Below, one piece after another: positions 27,139 to 34,805 of a stretch of DNA of 64,000 bases. Positions within the stretch are counted from its first letter, which is position 1. Each line of letters starts with the position of its first letter. The position numbers were made by a program, and so were the translations under genes. The stretch is taken from NCBI GenBank assembly GCA_910587795.1, contig CAJUNH010000004.1:85614-149613 (forward strand), in the 5' to 3' direction. The notes under the pieces were generated by a model. It had not been told where the DNA came from. It did not search any database and was given only the letters and a program-made list of their open reading frames with translations. The DNA comes from an uncultured Christensenellaceae bacterium. Lineage in GTDB: Bacteria > Bacillota > Clostridia > Christensenellales > CAG-314.

Positions 27139-27684
27139 TTATTGCATTGCATTCAAAATTTGGGGAATTTTGTTAAAGAATTGCGTTTGTGTTTCGTCTG
27201 CAATCGTAACGCATAGCGCCTGGTATGTTTGTTGCTCTTCGTTCAAAACCGATTCGTTGTCAATGTTTAATTTTAACAAATTATCAAAATAGTAATCGGA
27301 TTTTTTTTCGTACCATTTATTAATTTCATTCATTGTAGCAAATAATTCCATTAGGTCGTTAAACCATTTCTCATTAGAAATTAAAATCAGCTGATTGGTA
27401 GCAGCCAATTGCTCTACATGTGTTAAAGATAAAATCGTATGTCCAATATCCGTGCCGGTTTTGATTTTTTGCAGCGTTTGATTTTGAATATCTTTCCTAC
27501 CCCATTCCGTTAAATCTTTTTTAATCAATTTGACTATGCTGTTACATTGTGCTTTTTCTATCCATTTATTTGCTCCCCAAGCAGACAATATCGCAAACGC
27601 AAAGCCTAGCAAAGACCCTATAACAGTAATGGCAAAGTCCGACCAATTCCATTCCCATGCCGTCGATAAAAGCGTAAAAAGCAT
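27139..27684 (-). CDS. membrane protein of the STAND operon
   Basis: A 181-residue protein with one strong membrane segment at about 16-38 (VIGSLLGFAFAILSAW) and a mainly helical cytoplasmic tail with Trp/Glu/Lys-rich stretches. It is first in the operon, behind a strong promoter and a GGAG site, and the STAND gene follows 11 bases on. No known family is recognised. In known two-gene defence units a membrane protein with a helical tail may kill by membrane damage when the NTPase signals; that role is only a suggestion here. Confidence 0.65.
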   Translation of the reverse strand: MLFTLLSTAWEWNWSDFAITVIGSLLGFAFAILSAWGANKWIEKAQCNSIVKLIKKDLTEWGRKDIQNQTLQKIKTGTDIGHTILSLTHVEQLAATNQLILISNEKWFNDLMELFATMNEINKWYEKKSDYYFDNLLKLNIDNESVLNEEQQTYQALCVTIADETQTQFFNKIPQILNAMQ

Positions 27685-27716
27685 TTATGTAATCTCCGTA
27701 TAACATACTTTTTTTG

Positions 27717-27745
27717 ATTGTATCATAGACAAAATCAAATGTCAA
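27717..27745 (-). promoter_or_regulatory. promoter of the membrane protein/STAND operon
   Basis: On the minus strand TTGACA (27740-27745), 17-base spacer, TACAAT (27717-27722). Confidence 0.75.
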
Positions 27746-27779
27746 TATTCGATGTGAGTTTTTAAATGCTTTATAAAAT

Positions 27780-28040
27780 TTGACTGTGGCAATATTTTTA
27801 CAGGCAATAGTAAACTTTATTTTATGTTCGTGCAGAATAACAGGCGTAGCGCATGTGTGCTATATTAATAAAAAACCTTTTATGGCAATTTGCAGTATTA
27901 CCGATAATGCCGATAACGTCGGGCATAATGACTTTGAATTTAACTGTAAAAATGCGTCGAATATAGCTGCCGATTTCGTTAAATTGTTTATAGAAGAATG
28001 TAAAAATTATTTTGGGAGTGTTAAAGGACTTATATTATAG
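27780..28040 (+). pseudogene. 3' fragment of an MTA/SAH nucleosidase gene
   Basis: The frame's last 65 residues resemble the C-terminus of MTA/SAH nucleosidase (mtnN/pfs): VAHVCYINKKPFMAICSITDNADN with the catalytic Asp region (SDNAD-like). The N-terminal three quarters are absent and no start with a ribosome site precedes it. So this is a relic of a deleted or recombined gene at the edge of the STAND operon. Confidence 0.7.
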
Positions 28041-28224
28041 ACAAAGACAAAGAACGCCGCATTTAATTGCAACGCTGTTAGAGATTCGGTAAAAGTCCGT
28101 AAAGCGCCTATCAGCTTTTGTAAGTTCGTATGCAATAACGCACACTTTATATTGTTATTGTTCCTTTGGGGACTGAATATGTAGGCGTATGATAAAAATG
28201 CATTCGATAAAATGAATAATAAAA

Positions 28225-28262
28225 TACCGCATAGGCTTTAAAAAGTTTATGCGGCTTTTTGT
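28225..28262. terminator. bidirectional hairpin terminator
   Basis: CCGCATA pairs with TATGCGG, with AAAA before and CTTTTTGTTT after; it closes the XRE gene on the minus strand. Confidence 0.75.
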
Positions 28263-28292
28263 TTGTTATTGTTTTGTAGCAGTGCAAAATAA

Positions 28293-28736
28293 TTAGCTTG
28301 CGGATCTGCCGAGAATAAAATCAACGGATACGTCAAAGCCGTCGGCGAGCGCAATTATGTTATCAAGCGTAGGTTCGCGCTTTCCGTTCTTCCATTCATA
28401 AAACCGCGAAGCCGAAATATGTGCTGTTTTATAAAATTGCCACCATGGACACTCGAAATACTTTTTCAGTCTCACCAATTGCTCGGAGAACAGAGGGCAT
28501 TTTTGAAATTTCGAAGAGTAGTTTTCATGTTCTCTGCCAAGCAAAAAATCCGTTGTGCAATTAAAATAGTCTGCTAATTTAATCAGTGTGCCAACAGATG
28601 GTGTGAATTGTGAATGTAATGCTCGGGAAATAGTAGACGAGTCTAACCCAATTTTGTTTGCGAGTTGTGTAACTGTTATTTCTTGTTCGAACATCAACGA
28701 ATCGAGTGTTTCAGCAAATTTCGACAAATTATCCAT
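28293..28736 (-). CDS. XRE-family regulator with two helix-turn-helix domains
   Basis: A 147-residue protein. The first HTH lies at about residues 8-65 (VTQLANKIGLDSSTISRAL, then PSVGTLIKLADYFNCTTDFLLG). A second, similar HTH lies at about 85-145 (KTAHISASRFYEWKNGKREP, DNIIALADGFDVSVDFILGR). Both halves end in the same F-LLG/ILGR motif, so this is a tandem duplication in one chain. A GGAGACTAATAA site precedes the ATG. It is divergent from a broken gene with an inverted operator-like repeat between them, which fits self-control. Confidence 0.88.
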   Translation of the reverse strand: MDNLSKFAETLDSLMFEQEITVTQLANKIGLDSSTISRALHSQFTPSVGTLIKLADYFNCTTDFLLGREHENYSSKFQKCPLFSEQLVRLKKYFECPWWQFYKTAHISASRFYEWKNGKREPTLDNIIALADGFDVSVDFILGRSAS

Positions 28737-28765
28737 TTATTAGTCTCCTTTCTACAAATATATTA

Positions 28766-28819
28766 TCTCCCACATGCGCAAAAAAATACTTGTCGCTTGC
28801 ACTGATGGGAGAGTATAAT
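28766..28819. promoter_or_regulatory. operator-like inverted repeat and divergent promoter
   Basis: TCTCCCA (28766-28772) mirrors TGGGAGA (28806-28812). For the + strand, TTGTCG (28790-28795), an 18-base spacer and TATAAT (28814-28819) are visible. The repeats lie next to the -10 elements on both sides. Confidence 0.5.
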
Positions 28820-28869
28820 ATAAGTACACTTAACGCGCGAACGGTGAATAAAACAAGGAGTTGAATTTA

Positions 28870-29072
28870 ATGGAAAATCAACAAAAAAATTTTGCTAAAG
28901 AAAAAATGAATTACAGTGCATCTAAAAAACAAACATTATAACGGCAAACGATATTGCAGCAGAAATAATGGTATTGCTAGACGATTTCTTTTGTGGTATG
29001 TTTAAAATTAACAAGACCGAGATACTTATGGAGTTAGATGATAACAAAGTTTTTCGGTTGTCGATTAGGTAA
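28870..29072 (+). pseudogene. small accessory protein gene with frameshift
   Basis: AAGGAG then ATG 28870 opens a frame (MENQQKNFAKEKMNYSASKK) that stops at 28939-28941. The next frame runs on without a start as ITANDIAAEIMVLLDDFF.., ending FRLSIR at 29072. Together they form about 67 residues, broken at an A-rich run near 28925-28940. Either a pseudogene or a one-base sequencing error. Confidence 0.5.
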
Positions 29073-29227
29073 TATAGGATTACGCAGTATAATAAAAAAG
29101 CCGAAGCAAAAAAAGAGTTGGAACGAAAAGAGAGAAGTTGTAATTATTGTATCAATTCGACTTTTGAACAAAAAGAAATCAATTGTCTTGGGTTGAAGAA
29201 AATTGTCGAAACGGGAGAAAAAAAGAA

Positions 29228-29707
29228 ATGTTGTTAATAAAAGGAAATAGGTTGGTGTCATCAAATGTCAGTTTTGATTTCCCGGAAAAATTCAGTATAG
29301 TTTTTAATAATAAGTTATATTGTGAGAATATGATACGTTTTGTATCTCGTACTGGCATAATAAAATATGGTACTGTGAATATTGAAGTGTCATTAAGATA
29401 TGCGAACGAATCTGCCGTAAAAGATTTGAGACAATTTATCGGGTATGGCGGGCATTTGCGTAGTGAAATTAAGCCGATTGTAAGGGGAGACGGCACGGGT
29501 TACTGTGCGTATTATAACGCTTGTCAAAAAACCATTGATATGTATGCTGAAAAGTATGATTTTCCGATGACTAAGCAGGGTGTAAACCGCTTTGATTTGT
29601 GTGTGTTTTTGATGGCGGGAAAAGGAAAAAAACTTGTCCAGAATGTCGAAGGAGGAATGGATATTCCTATCGTAAAAAAATTCCTTGACAGTATTCGATA
29701 TAAATAA
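29228..29707 (+). CDS. hypothetical protein in the accessory zone
   Basis: A 159-residue protein. ATG 29228 follows GGGAG by about ten bases; an upstream ATG at 29183 lacks a ribosome site. It contains VSLRYANESAVKDLRQFIGYGGHLRSE and a short Lys-rich end. No family is recognised. It sits behind the broken gene at 28870 and ahead of a strong terminator, so it was probably in the same unit as the XRE-controlled operon. Confidence 0.5.
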   Translation: MLLIKGNRLVSSNVSFDFPEKFSIVFNNKLYCENMIRFVSRTGIIKYGTVNIEVSLRYANESAVKDLRQFIGYGGHLRSEIKPIVRGDGTGYCAYYNACQKTIDMYAEKYDFPMTKQGVNRFDLCVFLMAGKGKKLVQNVEGGMDIPIVKKFLDSIRYK

Positions 29708-29718
29708 ATGTAAAGAAG

Positions 29719-29745
29719 GAGCCGACAAAATTGTCGGCTCTTTTG
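29719..29745 (+). terminator. terminator of the accessory unit
   Basis: GAGCCGAC (29719-29726) pairs with GTCGGCTC (29733-29740), followed by TTTTG. Confidence 0.85.
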
Positions 29746-29865
29746 ATGTGAATGTATGCAACGCATATTTACATTTTTAAACGATATAGAAAAAGATAAT
29801 AAACTTGTTTCATAATATGAAGATGGTATTTTATGCTCATAAAAATATTCAATACATTTAAATAC

Positions 29866-29893
29866 TTGGCATTTTTCACAAAAGTGTTATAAT
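29866..29893 (+). promoter_or_regulatory. promoter of the HAD phosphatase gene
   Basis: TTGGCA (29866-29871), 16-base spacer, TATAAT (29888-29893). Between the terminator and this promoter nothing else is seen. Confidence 0.7.
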
Positions 29894-30041
29894 TAATTGA
29901 GTAACTGTGCCTAACGGAATACAATGAGTTTTGATTATATTGTAAAAATACTAACTAGGTTTAAATGTAATTTACCTTATATTTTTTATTTGATTTTATC
30001 AATATAAAAACTTCCGTCTAAGCGGAGCAAAGGAATTGAAT

Positions 30042-30695
30042 ATGAAATTTAAAAACGTTTTATTCGATTTGGACGGTACGCTGCTAAGTACCGAGGAGGA
30101 CTTGGCAATAGCCACAAACCATGCTTTTGAAAAGTTCGGCTATAAGGTTAACGCCACGGTCGAAACAATTCGTCGCGGTATAGGGGTGGAAATAATCCCA
30201 ATGTTGCGTCTTGCCTACAAGGAAGCGGACTTAGCCGTTTGCGAGGACGATTTTTTAAAAATCAGGGACGAATTTGAAATTTATTACGCAGCGCACAACA
30301 ACGTTTACACCCGTCCTTTTAACGGAGTAATCGATACGCTAAAAAAGCTAAACGCCGCAGGCGTAAAGACGGGCGTTATCTCTAATAAACCCGACGAATC
30401 TGCGCGTGCTTGCGTCAACAGGTATTTCGGCAGTTTGTTTTCTTTTGCCGTCGGCTCGTGTGTGGGTAAACCTATCAAGCCGCAAAAAGAAGTGTTTTAC
30501 AATTTGGCGGCGGAATACGGATTAATACGCGAAGATTGTTTGTATGTGGGAGATATGGTTTACGATGTTCAGTTTGCCAAAAACGTCGGTATGAAAGTTG
30601 CAATTTGCTCTTACGGCTACGGCACAAAGCAGGATATGGCAAATGCGGATTTTGTTATAGACGAGTTTTCTCAGCTTTTGCAAATTGTTTTGTAA
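30042..30695 (+). CDS. HAD-family phosphatase, phosphoglycolate phosphatase-like
   Basis: A 217-residue HAD hydrolase. Motif I is FDLDGTLLST at residues 8-17, motif II VISNKPD near 110-116, motif III region KPQKEVF, and motif IV YVGDMVYDVQFAKNVG near 169-184. The start ATG 30042 has AAAGGA seven bases upstream. A cap domain lies between motifs I and II. Phosphoglycolate phosphatase (Gph) is the nearest annotation but several HAD subfamilies share this pattern; the substrate is unsure. First of a + strand core region. Confidence 0.85.
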   Translation: MKFKNVLFDLDGTLLSTEEDLAIATNHAFEKFGYKVNATVETIRRGIGVEIIPMLRLAYKEADLAVCEDDFLKIRDEFEIYYAAHNNVYTRPFNGVIDTLKKLNAAGVKTGVISNKPDESARACVNRYFGSLFSFAVGSCVGKPIKPQKEVFYNLAAEYGLIREDCLYVGDMVYDVQFAKNVGMKVAICSYGYGTKQDMANADFVIDEFSQLLQIVL

Positions 30696-30739
30696 GCAAA
30701 CCGCCGATTTTGCGTCGTCGGTTTTTGTTTGCGCTAATG

Positions 30740-30768
30740 TTGACAATGCGCGCGATATTTGATATATT
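30740..30768 (+). promoter_or_regulatory. promoter giving a leaderless PHP-gene transcript
   Basis: TTGACA (30740-30745), 17-base spacer, TATATT (30763-30768). The ATG at 30775 begins six bases after the -10 element, so transcription should start at or next to the start codon. Confidence 0.7.
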
Positions 30769-30774
30769 TTGTAT

Positions 30775-31593
30775 ATGAAATGCGATTTACACATTCACTC
30801 AAATTGCTCGGACGGAATTTTTTCCCCTTCAAAACTTGTGGAAATGGCTAAGGATCGGGGGTTGGAATGTATTGCCGTAACCGATCACGATACGTTTGCG
30901 GGAGTTTTGGAAGCGCAGGAAAAAGCGCGTGAAGCGGGTATGAAATATATTGTCGGGGCGGAGCTGTCCAGCGTATACGAAGGCAGGGACGTACATATAC
31001 TTGCGTATAACGTAAATATGTCTGCGGACGGCTTCGAACACGATTTGGCGCAGATTGCCGATTTAAGAAATCAGCGCAATTTTGCTATGGTTAAAAAACT
31101 TGCCGAGCACGGAATTACGGTAGATTTGGAAAAACTGAAAGAGCAGTGTACCGTTGTCGGCAGACCGGCTATTGCAATGGAAATCGTACGTCAGGGCATA
31201 TGTAACGACGTGCCGGAAGTATTTGATAAGTATTTGGGGCAAGATAAGTGCTGTTTTGTCCAAACCCGACGTTTAACGCCGACAGAGGCAATACAGTTTA
31301 CGTTAAAGTACGGCGGATTGCCGGTGCTTGCCCACCCCAAACAGCTGCGTATGTCCGGTAATGCTAAGTTCGAACAGTTTTTGCGTATTCTTGTAAAAGC
31401 GGGGCTTGCAGGTATTGAAGCGCATTATTTTACACACAATAGGGTAGAGCGCAATTTTTACGGCAAAATGGCAAAAAAATATAGGCTTATCTCCACGGGC
31501 GGAAGCGATTTTCACGACTATACCCACGGAGTGGAGCTAGGTACAAAAAGTTTTTCGCCAAGCGGTTATACCCGCAAAATTTTGGGAATATGA
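30775..31593 (+). CDS. PHP-domain phosphoesterase
   Basis: A 272-residue protein of the polymerase/histidinol-phosphatase (PHP) family. Metal ligands are visible: CDLHIHSNCSDG (residues 3-14), VTDHDTFAG (about 38-46), VGAELSS (about 60), LAHPKQLR (about 183) and GGSDFHD (about 241-247). This set matches the YciV/RnaAm-like 5'-nucleotidase/exoribonuclease group. No ribosome site precedes ATG 30775, in agreement with the leaderless promoter. The stop overlaps the VanW-gene start by four bases, so the two are coupled. Confidence 0.88.
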   Translation: MKCDLHIHSNCSDGIFSPSKLVEMAKDRGLECIAVTDHDTFAGVLEAQEKAREAGMKYIVGAELSSVYEGRDVHILAYNVNMSADGFEHDLAQIADLRNQRNFAMVKKLAEHGITVDLEKLKEQCTVVGRPAIAMEIVRQGICNDVPEVFDKYLGQDKCCFVQTRRLTPTEAIQFTLKYGGLPVLAHPKQLRMSGNAKFEQFLRILVKAGLAGIEAHYFTHNRVERNFYGKMAKKYRLISTGGSDFHDYTHGVELGTKSFSPSGYTRKILGI

Positions 31594-32846
31594 AAAAACT
31601 TAAATATTACACGATTATATTTGCGCTCGCAGTAATTATTGCGGGCGTTTTTGTTACTAACTCGGCTGTCGCTTATGCGGAGCAGTCTTTTGCGCCGTGG
31701 AACGTAACGGCGGAAATATATTACGGCGACGAGGTTTACCGCTACGATTTAAGCAAACAAATAGACGGAGTGGAGTTTGAAGCGGATATCAGGGGCTTTT
31801 ATTTGGGATATAACGGCCGAAAAAATCTTGCAAACGGTCTGTTAAAGCAAGGACTGGACCCGATATGCGTGTATCAGTATTTGCTGCCGAACTTCGATAA
31901 AATTTTAAAACGTTTTAATTACGTGTGCTGTGACAGAACGGACTCTGCGGTAAATTTTTCCTCACGCGGATTCAGTTACGGCAAGTCTTGCGACGGCGTT
32001 AAAATAGACGCGGATAAACTGTTTGAAGAAATGATTTCCTGCCGCGGACATTTTAAACGTATTGCATTGCCGTTAAAATACGACCGAGCAATAACTGCCG
32101 AACAGCTTAAACGTAACACGGTATTAAAAGGCAAATTTACTACTACGTACTATAACAGCGGCGAAAACCGCTGCTTTAACATAGCGTTGTCTGCTAAGGC
32201 TATTGACGGCATTACAGTAAAAAGCGGACAAACGTTTTCATTTAACGACGTAGTAGGCGCGCGTACCGAAGCAAACGGTTACAAGAACGCAAAGGTTATA
32301 ATGGACGGCGGATATACCGACGGCGTAGGCGGAGGAGTGTGTCAAACTTCTACCACGCTCTATAACGCTCTGCTTTTAGCGGGACTGCTTCCTAAGGCGA
32401 GCCAGCATACGCTGGTGTCCGGTTATGTTAAAGCGGGGTTTGACGCTATGGTTGCCGACGGAGTTGCGGATTTGACTTTTGTCAATACTACAAATCACGA
32501 TCTTTACATCAGCGCAAAAGTTAGCGGTAAGACGGTAACTTTTACTGTCTACGGAGAGCCGAACGAGTACGATATCGTGCGGGAAAGCGTCGAGCAGCGT
32601 CAGCCTTTTAACGTGGTGGAAATAGTGGATAAAACCCGTTTTCCCGAATTGGTGTACGACGATCAAATAAAAGTGATAACAAACGGCAGCGACGGAGTAA
32701 AAACCAAATCTTACTTAAAGTATTATAAAAACGGCGTTTTGGTTAAAACTCAGCTGATACGCAGTAACTCCTACAAACGCGTGGATAAAGTTATTGCGCG
32801 CGGCGCCGAACCGCGGGCAGAACAGCCGTCGGCGTTGCTGCCGTAA
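31590..32846 (+). CDS. VanW-family exported protein
   Basis: A 418-residue protein with an N-terminal signal (IIFALAVIIAGVFVTNSAVAYA, about residues 9-30; cut here for length). The VanW domain spans about residues 190-335: GQTFSFNDVVGARTEANGY, GGGVCQTSTTLYNALLLAG and SQHTLVSGYVKAGFDAMV. VanW was first named in vancomycin resistance clusters and is widespread in Clostridia, but its biochemical role is unknown. There is no resistance gene around it. It is translationally coupled to the PHP gene by ATGA overlap. Confidence 0.88.
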   Translation: MKKLKYYTIIFALAVIIAGVFVTNSAVAYAEQSFAPWNVTAEIYYGDEVYRYDLSKQIDGVEFEADIRGFYLGYNGRKNLANGLLKQGLDPICVYQYLLPNFDKILKRFNYVCCDRTDSAVNFSSRGFSYGKSCDGVKIDADKLFEEMISCRGHFKRIALPLKYDRAITAEQLKRNTVLKGKFTTTYYNSGENRCFNIALSAKAIDGITVKSGQTFSFNDVVGARTEANGYKNAKVIMDGGYTDGVGGGVCQTSTTLYNALLLAGLLPKASQHTLVSGYVKAGFDAMVADGVADLTFVNTTNHDLYISAKVSGKTVTFTVYGEPNEYDIVRESVEQRQPFNVVEIVDKTRFPELVYDDQIKVITNGSDGVKTKSYLKYYKNGVLVKTQLIRSNSYKRVDKVIARGAEPRAEQPSALLP

Positions 32847-33088
32847 AAATTTACGCAGTATATTAATGCGTTGCATTAGCGGCCGCTTTGTATCAAGCGC
32901 TTAAATAAAAAGCTGAAATCGGCGTAAAACGCACGTTTTGCTTTGTAAAGTCTATTTATTGTATAAATGCGGATATTAATATATGCGCATATGTTGTTGG
33001 ACCGTATGCGATAATTAGCTTTAACCGTACGTTGCAAAACGTACTGGCCGTTTTGCATAGCATTATAAAAAAATCTTTTTATTTTTTA
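32847..33088. other. intergenic region before dnaB
   Basis: About 240 bases, AT-rich with several small palindromes (TACGTT/AACGTA-like near 33025-33045). No gene or RNA is recognised. Confidence 0.4.
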
Positions 33089-33117
33089 TTGCTTTATAAT
33101 GCAAAGTTTAGTATAAT
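33089..33117 (+). promoter_or_regulatory. promoter of dnaB
   Basis: TTGCTT (33089-33094), 17-base spacer, TATAAT (33112-33117). Leader of about 85 bases with AAAGGAGG before the ATG. Confidence 0.7.
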
Positions 33118-33208
33118 CTTTATATAAATTGTAACAAAGCGGTGCGTTATAACTGAAGGTCAGGCGCGTAACCGTCTTTTTTGCGTATTCAGTACAAAGG
33201 AGGCTGCA

Positions 33209-34789
33209 ATGCCCGTTAACAAAGATACACAAAACACAGTAAAGCCGTCTGCAGCGTCTGGTAAAGTAATCAATTTGCCGACAATGCCCAACAGTGTGGA
33301 AGCGGAACAAAATATTTTATTCTGTATAATGCGTAACCCCGCGATGCAGTTGGAAATTTTGTCCAAACTTTCGGAAGACGATTTTTATCAGTCCAGCCAC
33401 GCCGCTATTTTTGCGGCAATGAAAGAAATCTCCCGCCGTTCTCATAAGGTGGGGGAAGAAAACATGTCTAATACCGTCAACTTTACTACGGTGGTGGACT
33501 GTTTGCGCCGTAACGGCAAACTTTCGCAGGTGGGTGATATCGACTATATACTTAAATTAAACGAGCTTCTGCCTTCTTCGGCAAAATACGAGGAATATCT
33601 TGCAATAGTCAAGCGCGCCTCGGTTATGCGTAAACTTATAGGCATTTGCGGCGAGGTTACAAAACGCGCTTACAGCGCCGACAGCGCCGACGATGTAATA
33701 ACTTACGCGGAAGAAGCGATATTTAATTTGTCTCAACGCGACGCCAACAGCGGACTGATTTCTTTTGCCGACGAGGCGGCGCGCACAATGGTGGCTATCA
33801 ATAACCGTTTTGTCAATCCCGACGCTTCGCGCGGAATTATGACGGGTTACGTTAAGTTTGACCGTATGACAAACGGCTTGCACGGAGGCGAACTGATAGT
33901 GCTTGCAGCGCGTCCGGGCGTAGGTAAGTCCACAATGGCGATGAACATAGTGGAAAACGTTGCAAAACAGGGCAAGACGGTTGCCGTTTACAGTTTGGAA
34001 ATGTCCAACCAACAGCTTGTCGAGCGTATGCTGTCCAGTATGTCCACCGTGCCGTTAAAGTTTATCAAAAACGGTCAGCTGCCTAATGCGGAAAGCGATA
34101 TTGCGCGTTTGCAGGCGGCGCAGAATACAATCTGTTCTACAATGCAGCTTTTCGGTAACGATTACGCTAATATACGCCCGTCGGAAATTTCTTCGCAGTG
34201 CCGCAGATTAAAAGCGCAGCACGGCTTGGATTTGATTGTTATCGACTACATACAGTTGATGAACAGCGACGCAAAAGACGCAAATCAGGGCAGACAGCAG
34301 GAAGTTGCCGCAATCACCCGTGCGTTAAAGCTTATTGCAAAGGAGCTTAACGTGCCGGTCATTGCTTTGTCGCAGTTAAAGCGCGAGGCGGAAATCCGCA
34401 ACATAAAGGGCGAAAAGGGCGGCAGCAGCGAGCCGGTATTATCCGACTTGCGCGAATCGGGCGCTATCGAACAGGACGCGGATATCGTATTGTTTATTCA
34501 TAAGGAACAAAACGAAAGCGGCGGTTACGACCATAGCCTAATTGTTGCAAAACACCGTAACGGCGAATTAGGTAATATAAAAATCAGCCTTATCGGCTCT
34601 ATCGTACGTTTTGTAGACGAACATTACCAGTATACTCACGGACAGATTGCCGAAAAGCCCGAAGGATACGAAGAAGTGGCTAACGGCGGTGCGGATATGA
34701 CCTTTACGGACGATAGCGAAAGCGACGGCGGTACGTTCAGCGGAATAGACGACGTTGCCTCGGAAACCGACGGTGACGACAATAACTAA
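33209..34789 (+). CDS. dnaB: replicative DNA helicase DnaB
   Basis: A 526-residue DnaB. The N-terminal helical domain begins at about residue 27 (MPNSVEAEQNILFCIM). The RecA-like C-terminal domain has Walker A ARPGVGKST (about 231-239), Walker B LDLIVIDYIQLM (about 342-352) and an ESGAIEQDADIVLF segment with the DnaB-type arginine finger region. It unwinds DNA ahead of the replisome. The acidic tail after about residue 480 (Asp/Ser/Gly-rich) is longer than usual. No intein is seen. glnS follows about 16 bases on. Confidence 0.96.
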   Translation: MPVNKDTQNTVKPSAASGKVINLPTMPNSVEAEQNILFCIMRNPAMQLEILSKLSEDDFYQSSHAAIFAAMKEISRRSHKVGEENMSNTVNFTTVVDCLRRNGKLSQVGDIDYILKLNELLPSSAKYEEYLAIVKRASVMRKLIGICGEVTKRAYSADSADDVITYAEEAIFNLSQRDANSGLISFADEAARTMVAINNRFVNPDASRGIMTGYVKFDRMTNGLHGGELIVLAARPGVGKSTMAMNIVENVAKQGKTVAVYSLEMSNQQLVERMLSSMSTVPLKFIKNGQLPNAESDIARLQAAQNTICSTMQLFGNDYANIRPSEISSQCRRLKAQHGLDLIVIDYIQLMNSDAKDANQGRQQEVAAITRALKLIAKELNVPVIALSQLKREAEIRNIKGEKGGSSEPVLSDLRESGAIEQDADIVLFIHKEQNESGGYDHSLIVAKHRNGELGNIKISLIGSIVRFVDEHYQYTHGQIAEKPEGYEEVANGGADMTFTDDSESDGGTFSGIDDVASETDGDDNN

Positions 34790-34805
34790 CATTAAAGGTA
34801 TAAAA

